This document shows positions 35,378-47,599 of a DNA stretch of 64,000 bases, one piece after another. Below the pieces are notes generated by a model. It saw only the letters and a program-made list of their open reading frames with translations, did no database searches and had not been told where the DNA came from. The number at the start of each line of letters is the position of its first letter. Position 1 is the first letter of the stretch. The stretch comes from Homalodisca vitripennis (Eukaryota > Arthropoda > Insecta > Hemiptera > Cicadellidae). The stretch lies in the NCBI RefSeq assembly GCF_021130785.1, contig NC_060214.1, forward strand, positions 45,466,001-45,530,000, written 5' to 3'. Made by a program: the position numbers and the translations under genes.

Positions 35378-37929
35378 TACAGGGTGATTCAAGAAGTTCT
35401 CCCCCCACTTCTACAGCAACATTGTACTAGTAAAAATAATGAAAAAATGTTATATAAAACATAGGTCCGAAAACGCTTCGTTAGCGAGTTACAGCTAGCG
35501 AAAGATTTCGCCTGAATTCCTGGGTAAAGAGTAAAATAAAGCCATACTAAAACTTTTCGAAAGGTTAATTAAGTAAGAAATATCGTGGATTCTTATGTAT
35601 TTTTACCTGATAAAGCTAATAAAATAGGTTTCAGAACTGTACCTGTAGTAGTTTTTGAGGTATTCCAGGGTTAAATGCAAAAAAATTGGGGCACGAAAAC
35701 AATGTTTTTTTTAAGTTTTGATGTACAATAACTTTGTTAAATTGGTAATAAATACATAAAATCAACAAACATTGATTGTAGAGGAATTTAATTCTGAGAA
35801 AATTGATACAATCAAAGTCTAAAATAAACAGAAATAAGTACCAAGAAATCAATTTTTATTCAGTATAATACATTACTAGTTTCAAGCAAAATTAATCAGG
35901 TTGGGCCAACCGTACGCACCTTTTTATAATAGATGTTCGAAAATGCGGCCATCATTATCAATACATTTTGCAGCACGTTTGTGTATTGCTTTTGTTGCGT
36001 GTCTTAATTTTTCAGGACTTCCCTGTATCTGCACAGCCGAATCCATAATATGGGCAATTAATTCATCACGAGAATTCACTTTTGTCTTGTATACAATGTC
36101 TTTCATCCATCCCCAGATGCAATAATCCAATGGGAGATAGATCTGGTGATCTTGGTGGCCAAGGGTGAGGCCCTCCACGACCAATCCAGTGTCCAGGAAA
36201 TTGATGATTTAAGTAAGCAGAAACGGCACGTGAAAAGTGGGGAGGTGCTCCGTCATGCTGGAAGTACAAATTTTGTCTGAGATGTAAAGGAACATTCTCT
36301 AACAGCTGCGGCAACTCTTCTTGAAGGAAATGCAAATAGAACTCAGCATTTAGGCGTCCAGGTAATATGAAAGGTCCAATCAGCCGATTGTGCAAAAGGC
36401 CACACCAGACATTGACGCTAAACCGGTGTTAAAAGTTCTGTTCCACTACCTCATGTGGATTTCTTCTGCCCATGAGTGTTCATTGTGCAAGTTTATTAAC
36501 ACCATCCCGAGTGAATTGTGCCTCATCTGTAAACAAAATACGCTTGTAAGAGTTGATTATATAATATTCAAAAAGTTGCAAAACTCCAAGCGAAGCGGAC
36601 CATCCCCTAGCTGTAGATGTTGAACCTTTTGTTTATGAAACGGATATAAAATTTGTTTCGATTAAGTGACCTCCACACACCGTTGACTTGCGAAACTCCT
36701 ATCCGCCTAGAAATACGTCGTGTACTTACACCTGGACTGCGATGAACAGCATTAATAACAATATCATCATCAAGTTGGACAGCTCGTTCATAATTGGTTT
36801 CTAGTACTTGGTAGTGATCCGGTGTCCCCGAAGAGTACGAAAAGTTCCTGAAAATTGTTTTGGTATCTGGAATCCTCCTATTAGGGTAACGTAGTTCATA
36901 TTCTTTCTACAGCAGCTCTAGCATTACCATTACAGTAACCCAAAATAAAAACCATATCAGCGTATTCCTCTGATGTAAATAAGTAAGGCATTTTTTTTCG
37001 CTGAATAAACAATCGAATTATAACTCACAGAAAAATTGCATTTAATAACTCGATTCACTCACAGAACCCGATCTCCTGCTGTAGCTTGCAAAACACCACT
37101 AATATACAGTTCTAACGTAACAGTACAGAATACCATTGTTGATCAGCTGTTATTCGTGCGTTACCAACTTAGAAATTAATAAAAACAAAAAAACTACATT
37201 TCGATGATTAGTAAACAATAATGGGAAAATTGTTTGCTTCATTTATTTTCGAACATTTGATGTAAATTTTTATTAAAAAAAAAAAAAATACAACGTAATA
37301 AAACATGATATTTTTATTTACAAACAAATTTATTTAACAGTTAATCTTGTTTTCTCAATTTATCTCATCATTAAGGAACAAACATTTTGTTTTTGTTTTA
37401 TTTTAACTAAATACCTTACGGTATTTGTTTACAGCTAGTAATGTATTATACTGAATAAAATCGATTTTTTTGGTACTTATTTCTGTTTTTATTTTTAGAC
37501 TTTGATTATATCAATTTTCTCAGAATTAATTTCTCTACAATTAATGTTTGTTGATTTTATGTATTTATTACCAATTTAACAAAGTTATTGTACATCAAAC
37601 TTAAAAAAAACATTGTTTCGTGCCCCAATATTTTGCATTTAACTCTGAATCCCTCAAAAAACTACTACAGGTAGAGTTCTGAAAACCTATTTTATTAGCT
37701 TTATCAGGTAAAATTACATAAGTATCTACGATATTTCTTACTTAATTAACCTTTCCAAAAGTTCAGTATGGCTTTATTTTACTCTTTACCCAGGAATTCA
37801 GGCGAAATATTTCGCTAGCTGTAACTCCGCCAACGAAGCGTTTTCGGACCTATGTTTATAGAAAATTTTTTTATTATTTTTACTAGTACAATGTGCTGTA
37901 GAAGTGGGGGGAGAACTTCATGAATCACC

Positions 37930-37936
<7 letters not shown>
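35378..37936 (-). mobile_element. IS630-Tc1-mariner element with ~500-bp inverted repeats
   Basis: The ends are TACAGGGTGATTCAAGAAGT at the left and its near complement at the right (ACTTCATGAATCACCCTGTA), flanked by TA. The inverted similarity continues inward to about 35880 and 37434, giving terminal repeats near 500 bp, far longer than the roughly 30 bp of classical mariners. Inside lies a broken transposase on the minus strand. The ends share CAGGGTG with the fold-back element at 6677 and the MITE at 38835, suggesting related families. Confidence 0.9.
35924..36991 (-). pseudogene. Mariner-like transposase, frameshifted
   Basis: The frame starts MPYLFTSEEYADMVFILGY at 36991, a helix-turn-helix-type N terminus, and is broken by a one-base change about 26 codons later. 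Further breaks lie near 36490 and 36140. The DDE/D residues can still be seen: FTDEAQFTRDG near 36525, FQHDGAPPHFS near 36260 and WPPRSPDLSPI near 36150; 36 residues separate the second and third aspartates. Past the last shift the frame reads DYCIWGWMKDIVYKTK and ends at 35924. Such proteins bind the terminal repeats and cut and paste the element. This copy cannot make an intact protein. Confidence 0.88.
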
Positions 37937-37974
<38 letters not shown>

Positions 37975-37988
37975 TACACCCTTACTTT

Positions 37989-38022
<34 letters not shown>
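37931..38022. repeat. (TA)n tracts at the mariner right flank
   Basis: Two TA tracts (37931-37969 and 37991-38022) separated by ACACCCTTACTTTTAAA. They lie at the right junction of the mariner element, and TA is its target. Confidence 0.9.
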
Positions 38023-38024
<2 letters not shown>

Positions 38025-38240
38025 AAATAATTGAATCGGAAAAGTGACGACTTTTTTTCTACTATATAGTGATATATACATATATCACTACATAGTAGAA
38101 AACAAAGTCGCTTTCTCTGTCCCTATGTCCCTTTGTATGCTTAAATCTTTAAAACTACGCCATGGATTTTGATGAGGTTTTTTTAATAGATAGAATGCTT
38201 CAATAGGAAGGTTTATATGAGGTAAAGTATAAGAAAAGTT
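38023..38240. repeat. Dispersed repeat with small palindrome
   Basis: It begins with an inverted scrap of the tRNA-derived repeat (CAAAATAATTGAATCGGAAA), then a palindrome (TCTACTATATAGTGATATAT with ATATCACTACATAGTAGAAA), then AAAGTCGCTTTCTCTGTCCC and ACTACGCCATGGATTTTGAT. The last part resembles a terminal region found repeatedly in invertebrate genomes, but I cannot name its family with confidence. Confidence 0.45.
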
Positions 38241-38834
38241 ACCTGAAATATTTTGAAATTCAGAAAAAAATTTACTTTTTACGTTTTATAATCCAAATTA
38301 AACTGGCACTTAACAGCTGTTCACACCGTCGCGTCGGTTTTATTTCGACTGCCTGAAACATCTGTTTACATTTTAATTCAATCAAATATTAAGTAAAGAG
38401 TGCTTGATCAGTTGTGTAATGCAGATGGTAAATAAAAGGTTAATATTAAAATTTTTACTCCAGATTGTGCCAGTGATGAATTTAATTCATGTAATGCATT
38501 TTATATATTATTTAAATACTGTTATAAAACCAACCTTATGAACGAAGTTATGAATGTTTTCACATGCGTTGCTTTACACTGGTGGGCTTCCTTGACATTG
38601 TGATATGGCATTTTAACAGTGGCTTATGGGAAAACAGATAAATTAATACTAACATGCCTCAACGTTACAAGCTTTTATTTACAGTATAATTTGAACAGTT
38701 TTTAAGTTCCCTGTGTTTTCTTGTATTCAAAACAACTAAAACGAACATATGCAGATCTAAACTTCAATAGTGTAGTGTATGGTTGGAAAGCTTATAAAAT
38801 GGCGCAGGTTTTAAAATATTTAGCTACCTGCTTG

Positions 38835-39192
38835 TACAGGGTGTAGAAAAATACAATAGACCAAGGTTTTTTATTTTTAACAGATACTTAAATTTTAAAC
38901 TTTGGAACTATTAACAATGGAGTTTTTATTATTGATCCTTTAAGATTTTTACTTGTTCCTATTCAGAATTTAATGTAAAATACTAAAATTACGTCATTTA
39001 ATCAAATCCGTTTACAGGCAGTTGAGAAATTGGTGTAATTCGTTTAAAAACATGGTTATTTTAGAAAAAATTTAAATAATTCTTTTTGAAGCCAATATTG
39101 TTACTTGGAACCTCTTACATGCATCATTATACTTCTTTTACTTGCAATTTCACCCACAAATTTTTGTAACACTGATGACCAGCCACCCTGTA
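38835..39192. mobile_element. Small TA-flanked MITE
   Basis: It starts TACAGGGTGTAGAAAAATAC and ends GACCAGCCACCCTGTA, giving TA-CAGGGTG ends in inverted orientation and a length of about 358 bp. No coding frame. The ends match those of the mariner-like element at 35378, whose transposase family could have mobilised it. Confidence 0.65.
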
Positions 39193-39590
39193 TATTATTA
39201 TTATTATTTACAGGTAGCTCAATAATGTAGGATATAACAAGTATTGTATGTAATGAGGCTATTTTTAAAAAATATGTAATTAGATTAGTATAAAATCTTA
39301 CATATATTTAGAAGAAATTAGTTACAGAATCTAAAATTTTAACTAGACACGATTTTTCACAATCGAAGGTTTTATTAGTTAAACTTTACTACAAGAATGT
39401 CAATATTAATGATTGTATACACGCAAATTAATAATTTGGAATAAAGATAGATATATTCTAATTATTATGCAGTTAGAAGAGAAATTAACACATTATTATG
39501 ACAAACTGTAAAACATTTTTTACTTTGACTTATTATTTACTTTGATGAACTTAAATATTTTAATATTTCCTGATACTTTTATAATAAAAT

Positions 39591-39594
<4 letters not shown>

Positions 39595-39655
<61 letters not shown>
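39595..39655. repeat. (TA)n microsatellite
   Basis: Pure TA tract of about 60 bases. Confidence 0.95.
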
Positions 39656-39659
<4 letters not shown>

Positions 39660-40229
39660 CTTGCATTGAAGTACTATAAATAACACCAGTCGTTTAGCAC
39701 AAAGTGCTTCGATATTCAGCCGCACATTACTCTACCCCAGGCCAGCTAGTGTCACTAATGGCGTTCACTTGGACCTATTTTGTTGACCTGCTGAACCCTT
39801 GTCTTTTTTTCTGAATTTCCCAGAAATACATGGACTTGCTCAATGGCTGCTATATTTCCATCAAACATCTTTATATTTTGTAGAACATCTAATATATAAT
39901 AATAGTCCCTTAAAGAAAAGTTTTTGATTATTTTATAAGCTGCAACTGGAAACAAAATTTGTCATATATTTTTCTTATTATCTGTAATGTTTTTTTTTTA
40001 TTTTAGAGTGTTTTGAAATTAAGGGAAATTTTTAATATCAGTCTTATTTCTAAATTGTCCATTAATGCTGACATGCCATTTTTTAATATGGTGTAATAAA
40101 ATAAGGGTAAAAATGAATTTTTACATAAATATTAGTAGTAAAATGATACAATTATGTAATTATAGATTTTTTAGTTATTTAATTGAAGATTTTTAGTTAA
40201 AATATCGCGTACTATAAATAATGTTATTA
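39656..40229. other. AT-rich spacer with a short frame
   Basis: A 66-codon minus frame at 39755-39955 lacks recognisable motifs. Nothing else is seen. Confidence 0.4.
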
Positions 40230-40440
40230 TAGATTCTGCAGTTGTTGTAAGAGAAAGATGTTAGCAAGAAGATTTATAGATTCAGCAGTTGTTGTAAGAC
40301 AAAGGTCAAGAAGAGTGCCAGCAATCAGCAGTGGAATGCTGTGTAAGTGCTGATGAACCACCGTGAGATATTTCTGAAGCAACTCATAACGTAATCAATA
40401 AGTTGCATTCGCTCGAAGAAAGGTACTTCTGAAGAAATAA
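40230..40440 (+). repeat. Paralogous block I, copy 2, with internal 47-bp duplication
   Basis: Related to 13600-13790. TAGATTCWGCAGTTGTTGTA occurs twice here (40231 and 40278), so the start of the block has duplicated in tandem. The in-frame reading after CAAGGTCAAGAAGAGTGCCA gives QEECQQSAVECCVSADEPP and, after a stop, ISEATHNVINKLHSLEERYF. The similarity to copy 1 at protein level (QEECQQS, INxxHxxEExY) is suggestive of an old exon. Confidence 0.5.
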
Positions 40441-41668
40441 CATGAATTGCACAAAACTATTGTTCAAATATTTTAATATTGATAGGATAAACATTGAATG
40501 GGCATAACAAATTTTAAGCGTAAAATAATTCTATAAAAAGCAGTTAGAAGTTCATATGTAGTTTAGGTAAAATGTTCATATGGTAATTTTATGAATAAGT
40601 ATTAACACAGCTTATTGCTTTAAAGGACAGAAATGCTATTTATAAGTCTCTGTCTGTCCGCAAGGTATCACGAGACTGAACTGATTTATAGAACTAAAAC
40701 TTTGTATGAATTTTCATTTCTGTACCAGTAACATCAACTTTGATGCTGATGAATACTACCAGATAACACGAGGCTGCTCAAATTGGGTAAAGAAACATTG
40801 ATATTTCATATACCGAACCCAATCATTGTAACTTATACATAATACGAATAAACTCTAAAGGTTAGATATTAAAAATAAAACAATTGTTCAACGCAAATTG
40901 TTTTCTTTTCAAATTTGGTCATATATTCAACATACTTTAAACTATTAACTTATTCACATCTTATCGTATAGTATCTCACTTTAAAACCGAATGAAATGCC
41001 TAAGTGAAACAAAATGCTTCGGAAAATTAATCTTAGTTGTAGATAGCGTGGGTAAAAATCTTTTTTCTAAGAGTATTTTTATCAGAACAGTGGAATTTGT
41101 GCTGTACGACTCCGTCCCTTATCCTGATATGCTCGCAAAAGCCAATGACCCTTGAGAAAGTGTAGTGGAGAAATACAAAGGGGATCGGTATCTCCTTAAA
41201 AATTAAATAATATTTTATGCGCCTTAGTTGTTGGAATACATGCTTATAGTGTTTTTGTTACAATACATGTGTATCAAGATTAGAGAGCATATTGAGACCG
41301 TTTTTAATCTAGATTTTAGACTAGACAAATTATCTCAGTTTTTAAAGGGGTTGATGTAATTGTACTGTCAAAACCCACAAACACATATATAGACCTGATT
41401 GCATTTATAACCTAATTACCTATTGTAGGATATTTATCGTGACAATTATATTAATTCTAGATGAATAAAATAATTTCTTCAATAATTAAAATAATAAGCC
41501 ACAAAAGATCATAGGTTTAATATGATACAATAATTACTACAGTAATTGAATAAATGTGGAACAATTTTAGAATTTATTGGTACCAATAAATTTAGCTGTA
41601 GGTTTAATCGGAAATACGAAGAACTTAATCTGACCAGAATAACAATAAACTTGTATAAAGAGCAGTCG

Positions 41669-41815
41669 TATAAATTAATATTGTTTACTGCCGAATCAGA
41701 GATTCTCTTCCATTATTCATAAAACCAAAGAGAGCCTCACTTAACTAAGTACATTTACATGATTTCTGTACAAGGGAAGCAGTTGTGGGACCGATTGAGT
41801 CGTTGGGAGTCAGGT
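41669..41815 (+). promoter_or_regulatory. TATA-initiator-first-exon module, copy 2
   Basis: TATAAATTAAT at 41669, A of ATCAGAG at 41698 (29 nt), ATG at 41759 (61 nt further). The exon reads MISVQGKQLWDRLSRWESG and meets the donor-like CAG|GTAAATG (GT at 41814). This is the best-kept copy: without splicing the frame stays open for 95 codons to 42046, passing a hydrophobic stretch (FMWLCVMLYTVVGQFIYIC). Whether the product is spliced or a 95-residue peptide cannot be settled here. Confidence 0.6.
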
Positions 41816-42046
41816 AAATGTCACCCACTGAATATTTCACGTAAGGGGAGTTACCGAACACATCACTTACATGTTAAGCTTCTCTTTACACAGTTTATGT
41901 GGCTTTGCGTTATGCTTTATACTGTAGTAGGCCAATTTATATACATCTGCAATAAAATATTATGGTTCTATGGTAGAGCTTTAGTCTCATGGGAGGATAT
42001 GTACTTTAGAAATGCAAAGAAGGAGATGGTCAACATCATTCCTTGA
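41759..42046 (+). CDS. Possible 95-codon frame starting in module copy 2
   Basis: The ATG lies 61 nt after the predicted transcription start. The first 18 codons are conserved among the four modules; the rest is shared only with copy 1, where stops interrupt it. It includes a possible membrane helix (residues about 46-63). An intron starting at 41814 is an equally good reading. No family recognised. Confidence 0.3.
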   Translation: MISVQGKQLWDRLSRWESGKCHPLNISRKGSYRTHHLHVKLLFTQFMWLCVMLYTVVGQFIYICNKILWFYGRALVSWEDMYFRNAKKEMVNIIP

Positions 42047-42049
42047 TGG

Positions 42050-42780
42050 GAATTGTATTAAAATAAAATTATGAAATTTTATAACTTTTAATACATGGCA
42101 GTACAATATTTTATATTGAGTGAATAAGTAGTTATTTATAGTTAGCAATGCATTCAGTGGATAAGGAACTGTATTTTTTATGTACGTTATAAGTATAAAC
42201 ATTTTGTAGTTATTGTTAATAAATATAAACTAAAGGTTCCTTCCTCTTTTTAAGCACGTGAATTTCAATTTTAACTAAGGAGGAGAAGCTGCAATATTGA
42301 AACTGAAAAAAAATTAATTTGAACGTTTGTCACGTCATTAGTAAATTTTGCCATGGTTAATGTACAGTTATTACCTTAAAACAAATTATACTGAAATAAA
42401 AATGACAAGACATTATGTTGATAGTAATTATGTAATAAATAATATAACGTTCTTTGGTAAGTCTAACTTAAAATATAATTTCATTGTTTTTAAAATTTGT
42501 TAACATATTGTGTTTTGATAGACATTATATTCATCGTATTTATTGATTCTCTTAGATAATTGCATAATATATCGAATTCAGTTTTTCAATAGTTTCTTTT
42601 CTTTTTCCCTATTCCAAATAATTTTCTTGCATTCTTCAATATTTTATAATTTTGGGCTGTTCGTAAAAATATTTCCAAAATTTTAGATGTTATATATATA
42701 TATGCATTTTGCATATGCTCCATAAATCGCAACATGAAATTTAGTTTTATTTGCCCAATGTGTGTGTGTGTGGGGCCCAA
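42050..42780. other. AT-rich spacer, nothing recognised
   Basis: The short minus-strand frames here (71 and 78 codons) look like chance openings. A short TG run is at about 42761-42772. Confidence 0.5.
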
Positions 42781-42787
42781 TTTGTGG

Positions 42788-42886
42788 GCTCTGTGTTGTA
42801 ACTGGAACATGCTCATCAACATGCCAAGTAAGATACCCGGTTTCAGTCCCGGAGAAGCACGTACTTTTTGGATTCAATGTTTACTG
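42788..42886 (+). repeat. tRNA-derived repeat, inverted single copy
   Basis: The plus strand has the head GCTCTGTGTTGTAACTGGAA, then ACATGCCAAGTAAGATACCC, a decayed B box GGTTTCAGTCC, and TTGGATTCAATGTTTACTG matching the body of the other copies. It is the most diverged copy and lies opposite to the array in lectin intron 1. Confidence 0.7.
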
Positions 42887-43004
42887 ACAATTAAAGAAGT
42901 ATATTTTTATTAATACAAATTAGATCAAATACTGGAACGCTGAGTATGAATTACCTTTTCAGTGTGGAGTTAGCAACCCCATATTTCACAATCAATGAGG
43001 TTAC

Positions 43005-43008
<4 letters not shown>

Positions 43009-43071
<63 letters not shown>
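43009..43071. repeat. (TA)n microsatellite
   Basis: Pure TA tract of about 62 bases; the 82-codon frame across it (repeating IY) is an artefact. Confidence 0.95.
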
Positions 43072-43072
<1 letters not shown>

Positions 43073-43834
43073 TTATGCTTTTATTTATTGTATATAATCA
43101 TGTGGACAAAATCAGAGTTCACTTGCGATACAAAGTGGAGAAGGGTTATTACCGTTTGAATTACGTTAAATTACGTTTGAAGACGAAATTTTAAAGAAAT
43201 ACCAAAGCTTATAAGTATATACGAGTGATTAATTAGTAAAACAAAATAAATTAAACTATCGCCTTGTTATCCAGTTCCAAGATAACTTTCAAATCGCTAT
43301 ACTATTCTACATAGTACTGCAATACAATTACAATCAGGTATTGTAAATTCATTCAAACATTGCATAAAAACAAGTTAATCCAAAATAACACTTTAACATT
43401 ATTGTACAATAATTAGGTTAAAATATTACAACAGGTTTTTCTGAAATTTACATTGCAGGTTACGGTATATCTTGTATGCAACCAGGAAAACAAATAGTGA
43501 AGCTGTATTCGCATGTACACATTTCATAGCTGTAATTGAGAAGTTTTGACTTTATGTAGACGTTGCGATTAGCTCCATTTAACCTTTGTTTTTTTTTTCT
43601 TGTAGCTAACGTGGTTACTCATAAGATCAATGTAAACAGAGTTACGCTTTGTTTGGTAGACAATAAATCAAGAATCCTTTTAGGTCAATAATTTACGTTT
43701 TAAATATGAATATAGAATGAGTACAGAATTTTTAAATGTTTGTAAATTTCATTTAACTCAATCTCGCTACAGTCATTTTTGCAACTACATTTTATACATA
43801 AGCATCTGAGCTAATGATCAATACTGTCGTAGTT

Positions 43835-43990
43835 TGAAGCTTACGAGTTCTTACGAGCTCAAGTGTTGCAGAGGTGATTTGTCATAAGCCCCTAGCTGTA
43901 TAGCTGTTAAGTTCAGCAGATGAATAATACCACCTAGTTCTCATGACGCCATTAACCACCGTCAGTTAACGTTGTTGTACTCTTTTTTAA
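43835..43990. repeat. Dispersed block II, copy B
   Basis: Contains TGAATAATACCACCTAGTTC (43921) and GTTCTTACGAGCTCAAG upstream. It marks the start of duplication unit B. Confidence 0.65.
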
Positions 43991-46707
43991 GTTTTGAAAA
44001 TATAAGTAGAATACAGTCAAATTCGAACATATTTCCTGTATTTACTATGGTGTCATTGTGGTTGATTTAAAATATGACTGACGTAAAACTCACGGTAGCA
44101 TATTCACAGACAATGCATAGCAATCGAAATAACCTTTAAGTCAAAGTTTATGTAATTTAGTAAGGAATTATACTTTCTGACACCATTCGTCTCATAGTAA
44201 TATGTGTGACGTCATTCGTCAAATGAACATTGTATTGAAAATTATGCATTAGATGACCTAGTCTTTTATTATTTATTTAAAACCTTTATATTTTTTCTCA
44301 ATACGAAATATACATAAGAAATAAAAAATTTTTAGTCAATGTTATTTTCAACACTAAGATATTACAGTAACTGTGTATTCTGGAATATTATCAACGTAGT
44401 CTGAATCAACTTGCATTAAAATTGCATTCAAATAACACTACATAATGGGCATATGGACCGGTATAAGAACTAACACATTTTTACAATTACTAACCCATTT
44501 TTATTTTCATATAAGAGACCACCGTTAATTCGACATTTAATTTTGATGATACCATTACTAAGTTAAATATTGTTTTACAGGTTTAGAACAATCCACTATT
44601 TGCCTTATTTTGCTTATCCTCATGACACACTGACCAGTGTGATGATCTTATGAAGCACAGTAAGGATGATAGTCGATCTAGTACCAGGTAGATGGCTCTG
44701 ATAAAAGTGTAAAGGTCACAAATTTAATTGGAGCCAACACTATCTCTAATTTAGTGAGAAAATCCGATGCCTCAGACCATGCTGTCACTACGAACATAAA
44801 AAACGGTTAAACAAATATCTCTATAACAAAGTTGCGAAGTTTAGTTAGTCCTTTTCTGTAACAATATTCTATTCCTTTTTGTAAGTAATAAAACAATATT
44901 CCAATTAAAATAGTCTACAGAATTTTGAATCAATAAATACTAATTGGGAGTTACTTTCGATATCGAATTTCTTAATTCAGTCCACAAATTATGAAAAAGA
45001 GCGACATTTTTCTATTTAAGTTATTATTCTATTGAAGTTTATTATTGTTCAAGGATTGATTATAAGAGCAAACATATTCCTGAAACTTGCAAGCACTATG
45101 TGGTAAAAACACAATTCTACACAAATTTTCAAAGATAAGGATCAGAATTTTTAAATAATAATTACTCTGTGTCTGTCATTTACTCTTTTTTAATTTTCTT
45201 TCTAATAGGGAGTCCAAATTTGTTTTGTTGTGTATCTTCATATCAACGAGCAAATTGAAGAAATAAATGTTATCCCGTAACTAAAATTGTGTATACCAAT
45301 TAAAATTATAGCTACCAATAAATAACTAATAAATAAAGAATAAATACAATATTATTTCAGTTGAAACTTAACTAAAGAGTGGTTGCTTTGAATAAATTAT
45401 CACAGGATTTGTTTTAAAATAGTTCTATAATTTGTAAACACTTAATATATCTTTAATGTTTTTATAAATAAAATCACAATAGAAATGAATTTATTTCAGT
45501 TTGTAAATTTATTTCAAGAACAATAGGGTCTATGCATATTTTACATTGAAAAATATCGTGAAGCTTTCAAACAACGTGGGTACAATGCTAATTGCCTGTC
45601 TCTTCCAACATATTCATCTAGATTATTTTTTTACAAATTTCCTTTACAGCAAAGAATGTATTAGATTTTATTTCCTATTGCATATTTCCTGCCAATTTAC
45701 GTCGTTAGGATTTTAATAGCAGTTCATGGTACATAATGGCAACTATAACTCATACGGGTGAGGTGAATTACATCAAGGCCCATTATTCACTTACCCACTA
45801 GGTACATTACACTAGGGCTTAGGAGGTAGAAACACCACTAAGCGAATTTTTAGCCTTTTCAGAGCTTACAGCAATAATTTATTATGTTCCTCTCACATTC
45901 ACTGGACCTTTTCCACAACGAATATTTTTGTCTTGACATATTACTTTTTAAGCCATGCATTCTACAGGTTCTATAATGCTATTTTTAGGTAACTCCAAAT
46001 TAAAAAAATGTATACTAGAGTTTTCCACCCGAATGCTAACTTACTGGAACATTGTATTGTGGAATCTATAATTAAAACTCTTAGTGGAACAATTAAAATC
46101 TCCTGCTGTATAAATGTTCAATACAAAATACTTCACGAACAAAAACAAAGAATAATAATTCAGATGAATGATAAATAATAAAGAACTTATTGAAAAACAC
46201 AGGAAAATAATAAGCTCACACAGAAACATGTTTAATATTGTATAATGGAACAAATATGTTGAACTTAACAGTAAAGATCGTAGAGTAAAGACAGATTAGC
46301 CTTATTTTGAAAGTTTAAGGTAAACATTGTCTATGACGTGTAAACAATTTACGTAATATCGATTTTCGGGTCTATAATTAAATTGAAATATAGAAAATGC
46401 GTCCTTTCAAATATATGCAATTTTCAGAGACTTTTTTGTGTTCTCTGGGACTGCGTTGACATCTATTGCATTTATCATCATGAAAGATATTTCAGATAAG
46501 GAAATCGAGAAAATGAAAAAAAAACCTGAGGAAAAATGTAATGTTTGACAATAATTTAAAAAGGCCTGTGATGAGTCGAAGTGATATTTCATGTACGCAA
46601 AGTACTTGAAATGTTCAGAACCGCCAGATAATACTTTAGTTGTATACCTATTCTGAATATTAAGAATATGACCTAACTTTAATAAGATTAAGCATAAATA
46701 AGATTTG

Positions 46708-46854
46708 TATGAATTAATATTGCTTCTTGCAGAATCAGAACTTCTACTCCATTATTCATAAACCCAACCAGAGTCTCACTTAAGTAAGTACATTTACATG
46801 ATTTCGGTACAAGGGAAGCAGTTTTGGGACCGATTGAGTCAGTGCGGGAGAGGT
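46708..46854 (+). promoter_or_regulatory. TATA-initiator-first-exon module, copy 3
   Basis: The TATA box is mutated to TATGAATTAAT (46708). The A of ATCAGAAC is at 46737, again 29 nt away, and ATG at 46798 is 61 nt further. The exon reads MISVQGKQFWDRLSQCGRG up to GAG|GTAAGTG, a strong donor (GT at 46853). The frame is intact to that point. Confidence 0.55.
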
Positions 46855-46860
46855 AAGTGT

Positions 46861-47599
46861 TAGTCACTGCATGTTTAACGCGAGAGATAAAACATTATTT
46901 AAGCTTGGAAATGGTAAATGAAATACATAAATATGAAAAGGAAAAAGGAAGGATAGGATATGAAAATACTAAATTTTGGACTTATGAGAAGTAATTATTA
47001 AATATTCTAACTCTCGACCCTTACATTAATAGTCATCAAGGCAATGGTTTGATAAACTGTTTCTGAGTTACATTATTCATTACTATTTCATTATTATTTC
47101 ATGAGGCAAATATATTTTGCTACTGTATTATGACATCATGTTATTTACTATCCCTAACTCGAAAATTAAAAGCGGGAGAGTACATGATATTGAGTACATA
47201 TGGCACAAAAGTACATTAAAAGGTAATATAATGGATTTTTCTGTGCTTAGATGTAAAAAAGAGTTTTTTAACTTTACTACGTTTTATCTAATTATCCGCT
47301 TTCCCCACAATAAATGACTTCCAATATTTCTTTTATGGTGTGGAGATCCTGTTCATTTCCTGTATAATTCTAATTATCCACAAATCAGTAGAAATTTAGA
47401 ATAAAATAAACGTGAAACAGTAAGAAAAATGTCTTGGGAGAATACGTACAGTATGTAAAAATTTCAATAATTCTGAAATATGTTTTTACGGTTTTCTGAA
47501 AAAACTCACTGTCATTTTAATAACTTTAATTGTAGCTATAAGAGCAATGTCTGAACACCTTCGTGTTGTTTAATAATTATTGCGGTGTAGTTTAGAGAT
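46861..47599. other. AT-rich spacer downstream of module copy 3
   Basis: A 66-codon plus frame at 47117-47317 has no recognisable features. If the module is a first exon, the next exon should lie here or beyond; I cannot identify one. Confidence 0.4.

Larger units (their letters stand above)
43790..46860 (+). repeat. Segmental duplication unit B
   Basis: Matches 60910-63890 in order over about 3 kb: TTTGAAGCTTACGAGTTCTTA near 43834, GGACCGGTATAAGAACTAACA near 44456, CTCTATAACAAAGTTGCGAA near 44819, TGTGGTAAAAACACAATTC near 45098, CCCATTATTCACTTACCCAC near 45780 and the TATA module at 46708. Divergence is high with many indels. It starts with dispersed block II. Confidence 0.75.

Noticed and set aside
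36390..36623. 77-codon plus frame within the mariner element
   Set aside because: It is antisense to the transposase pseudogene, a shadow frame.
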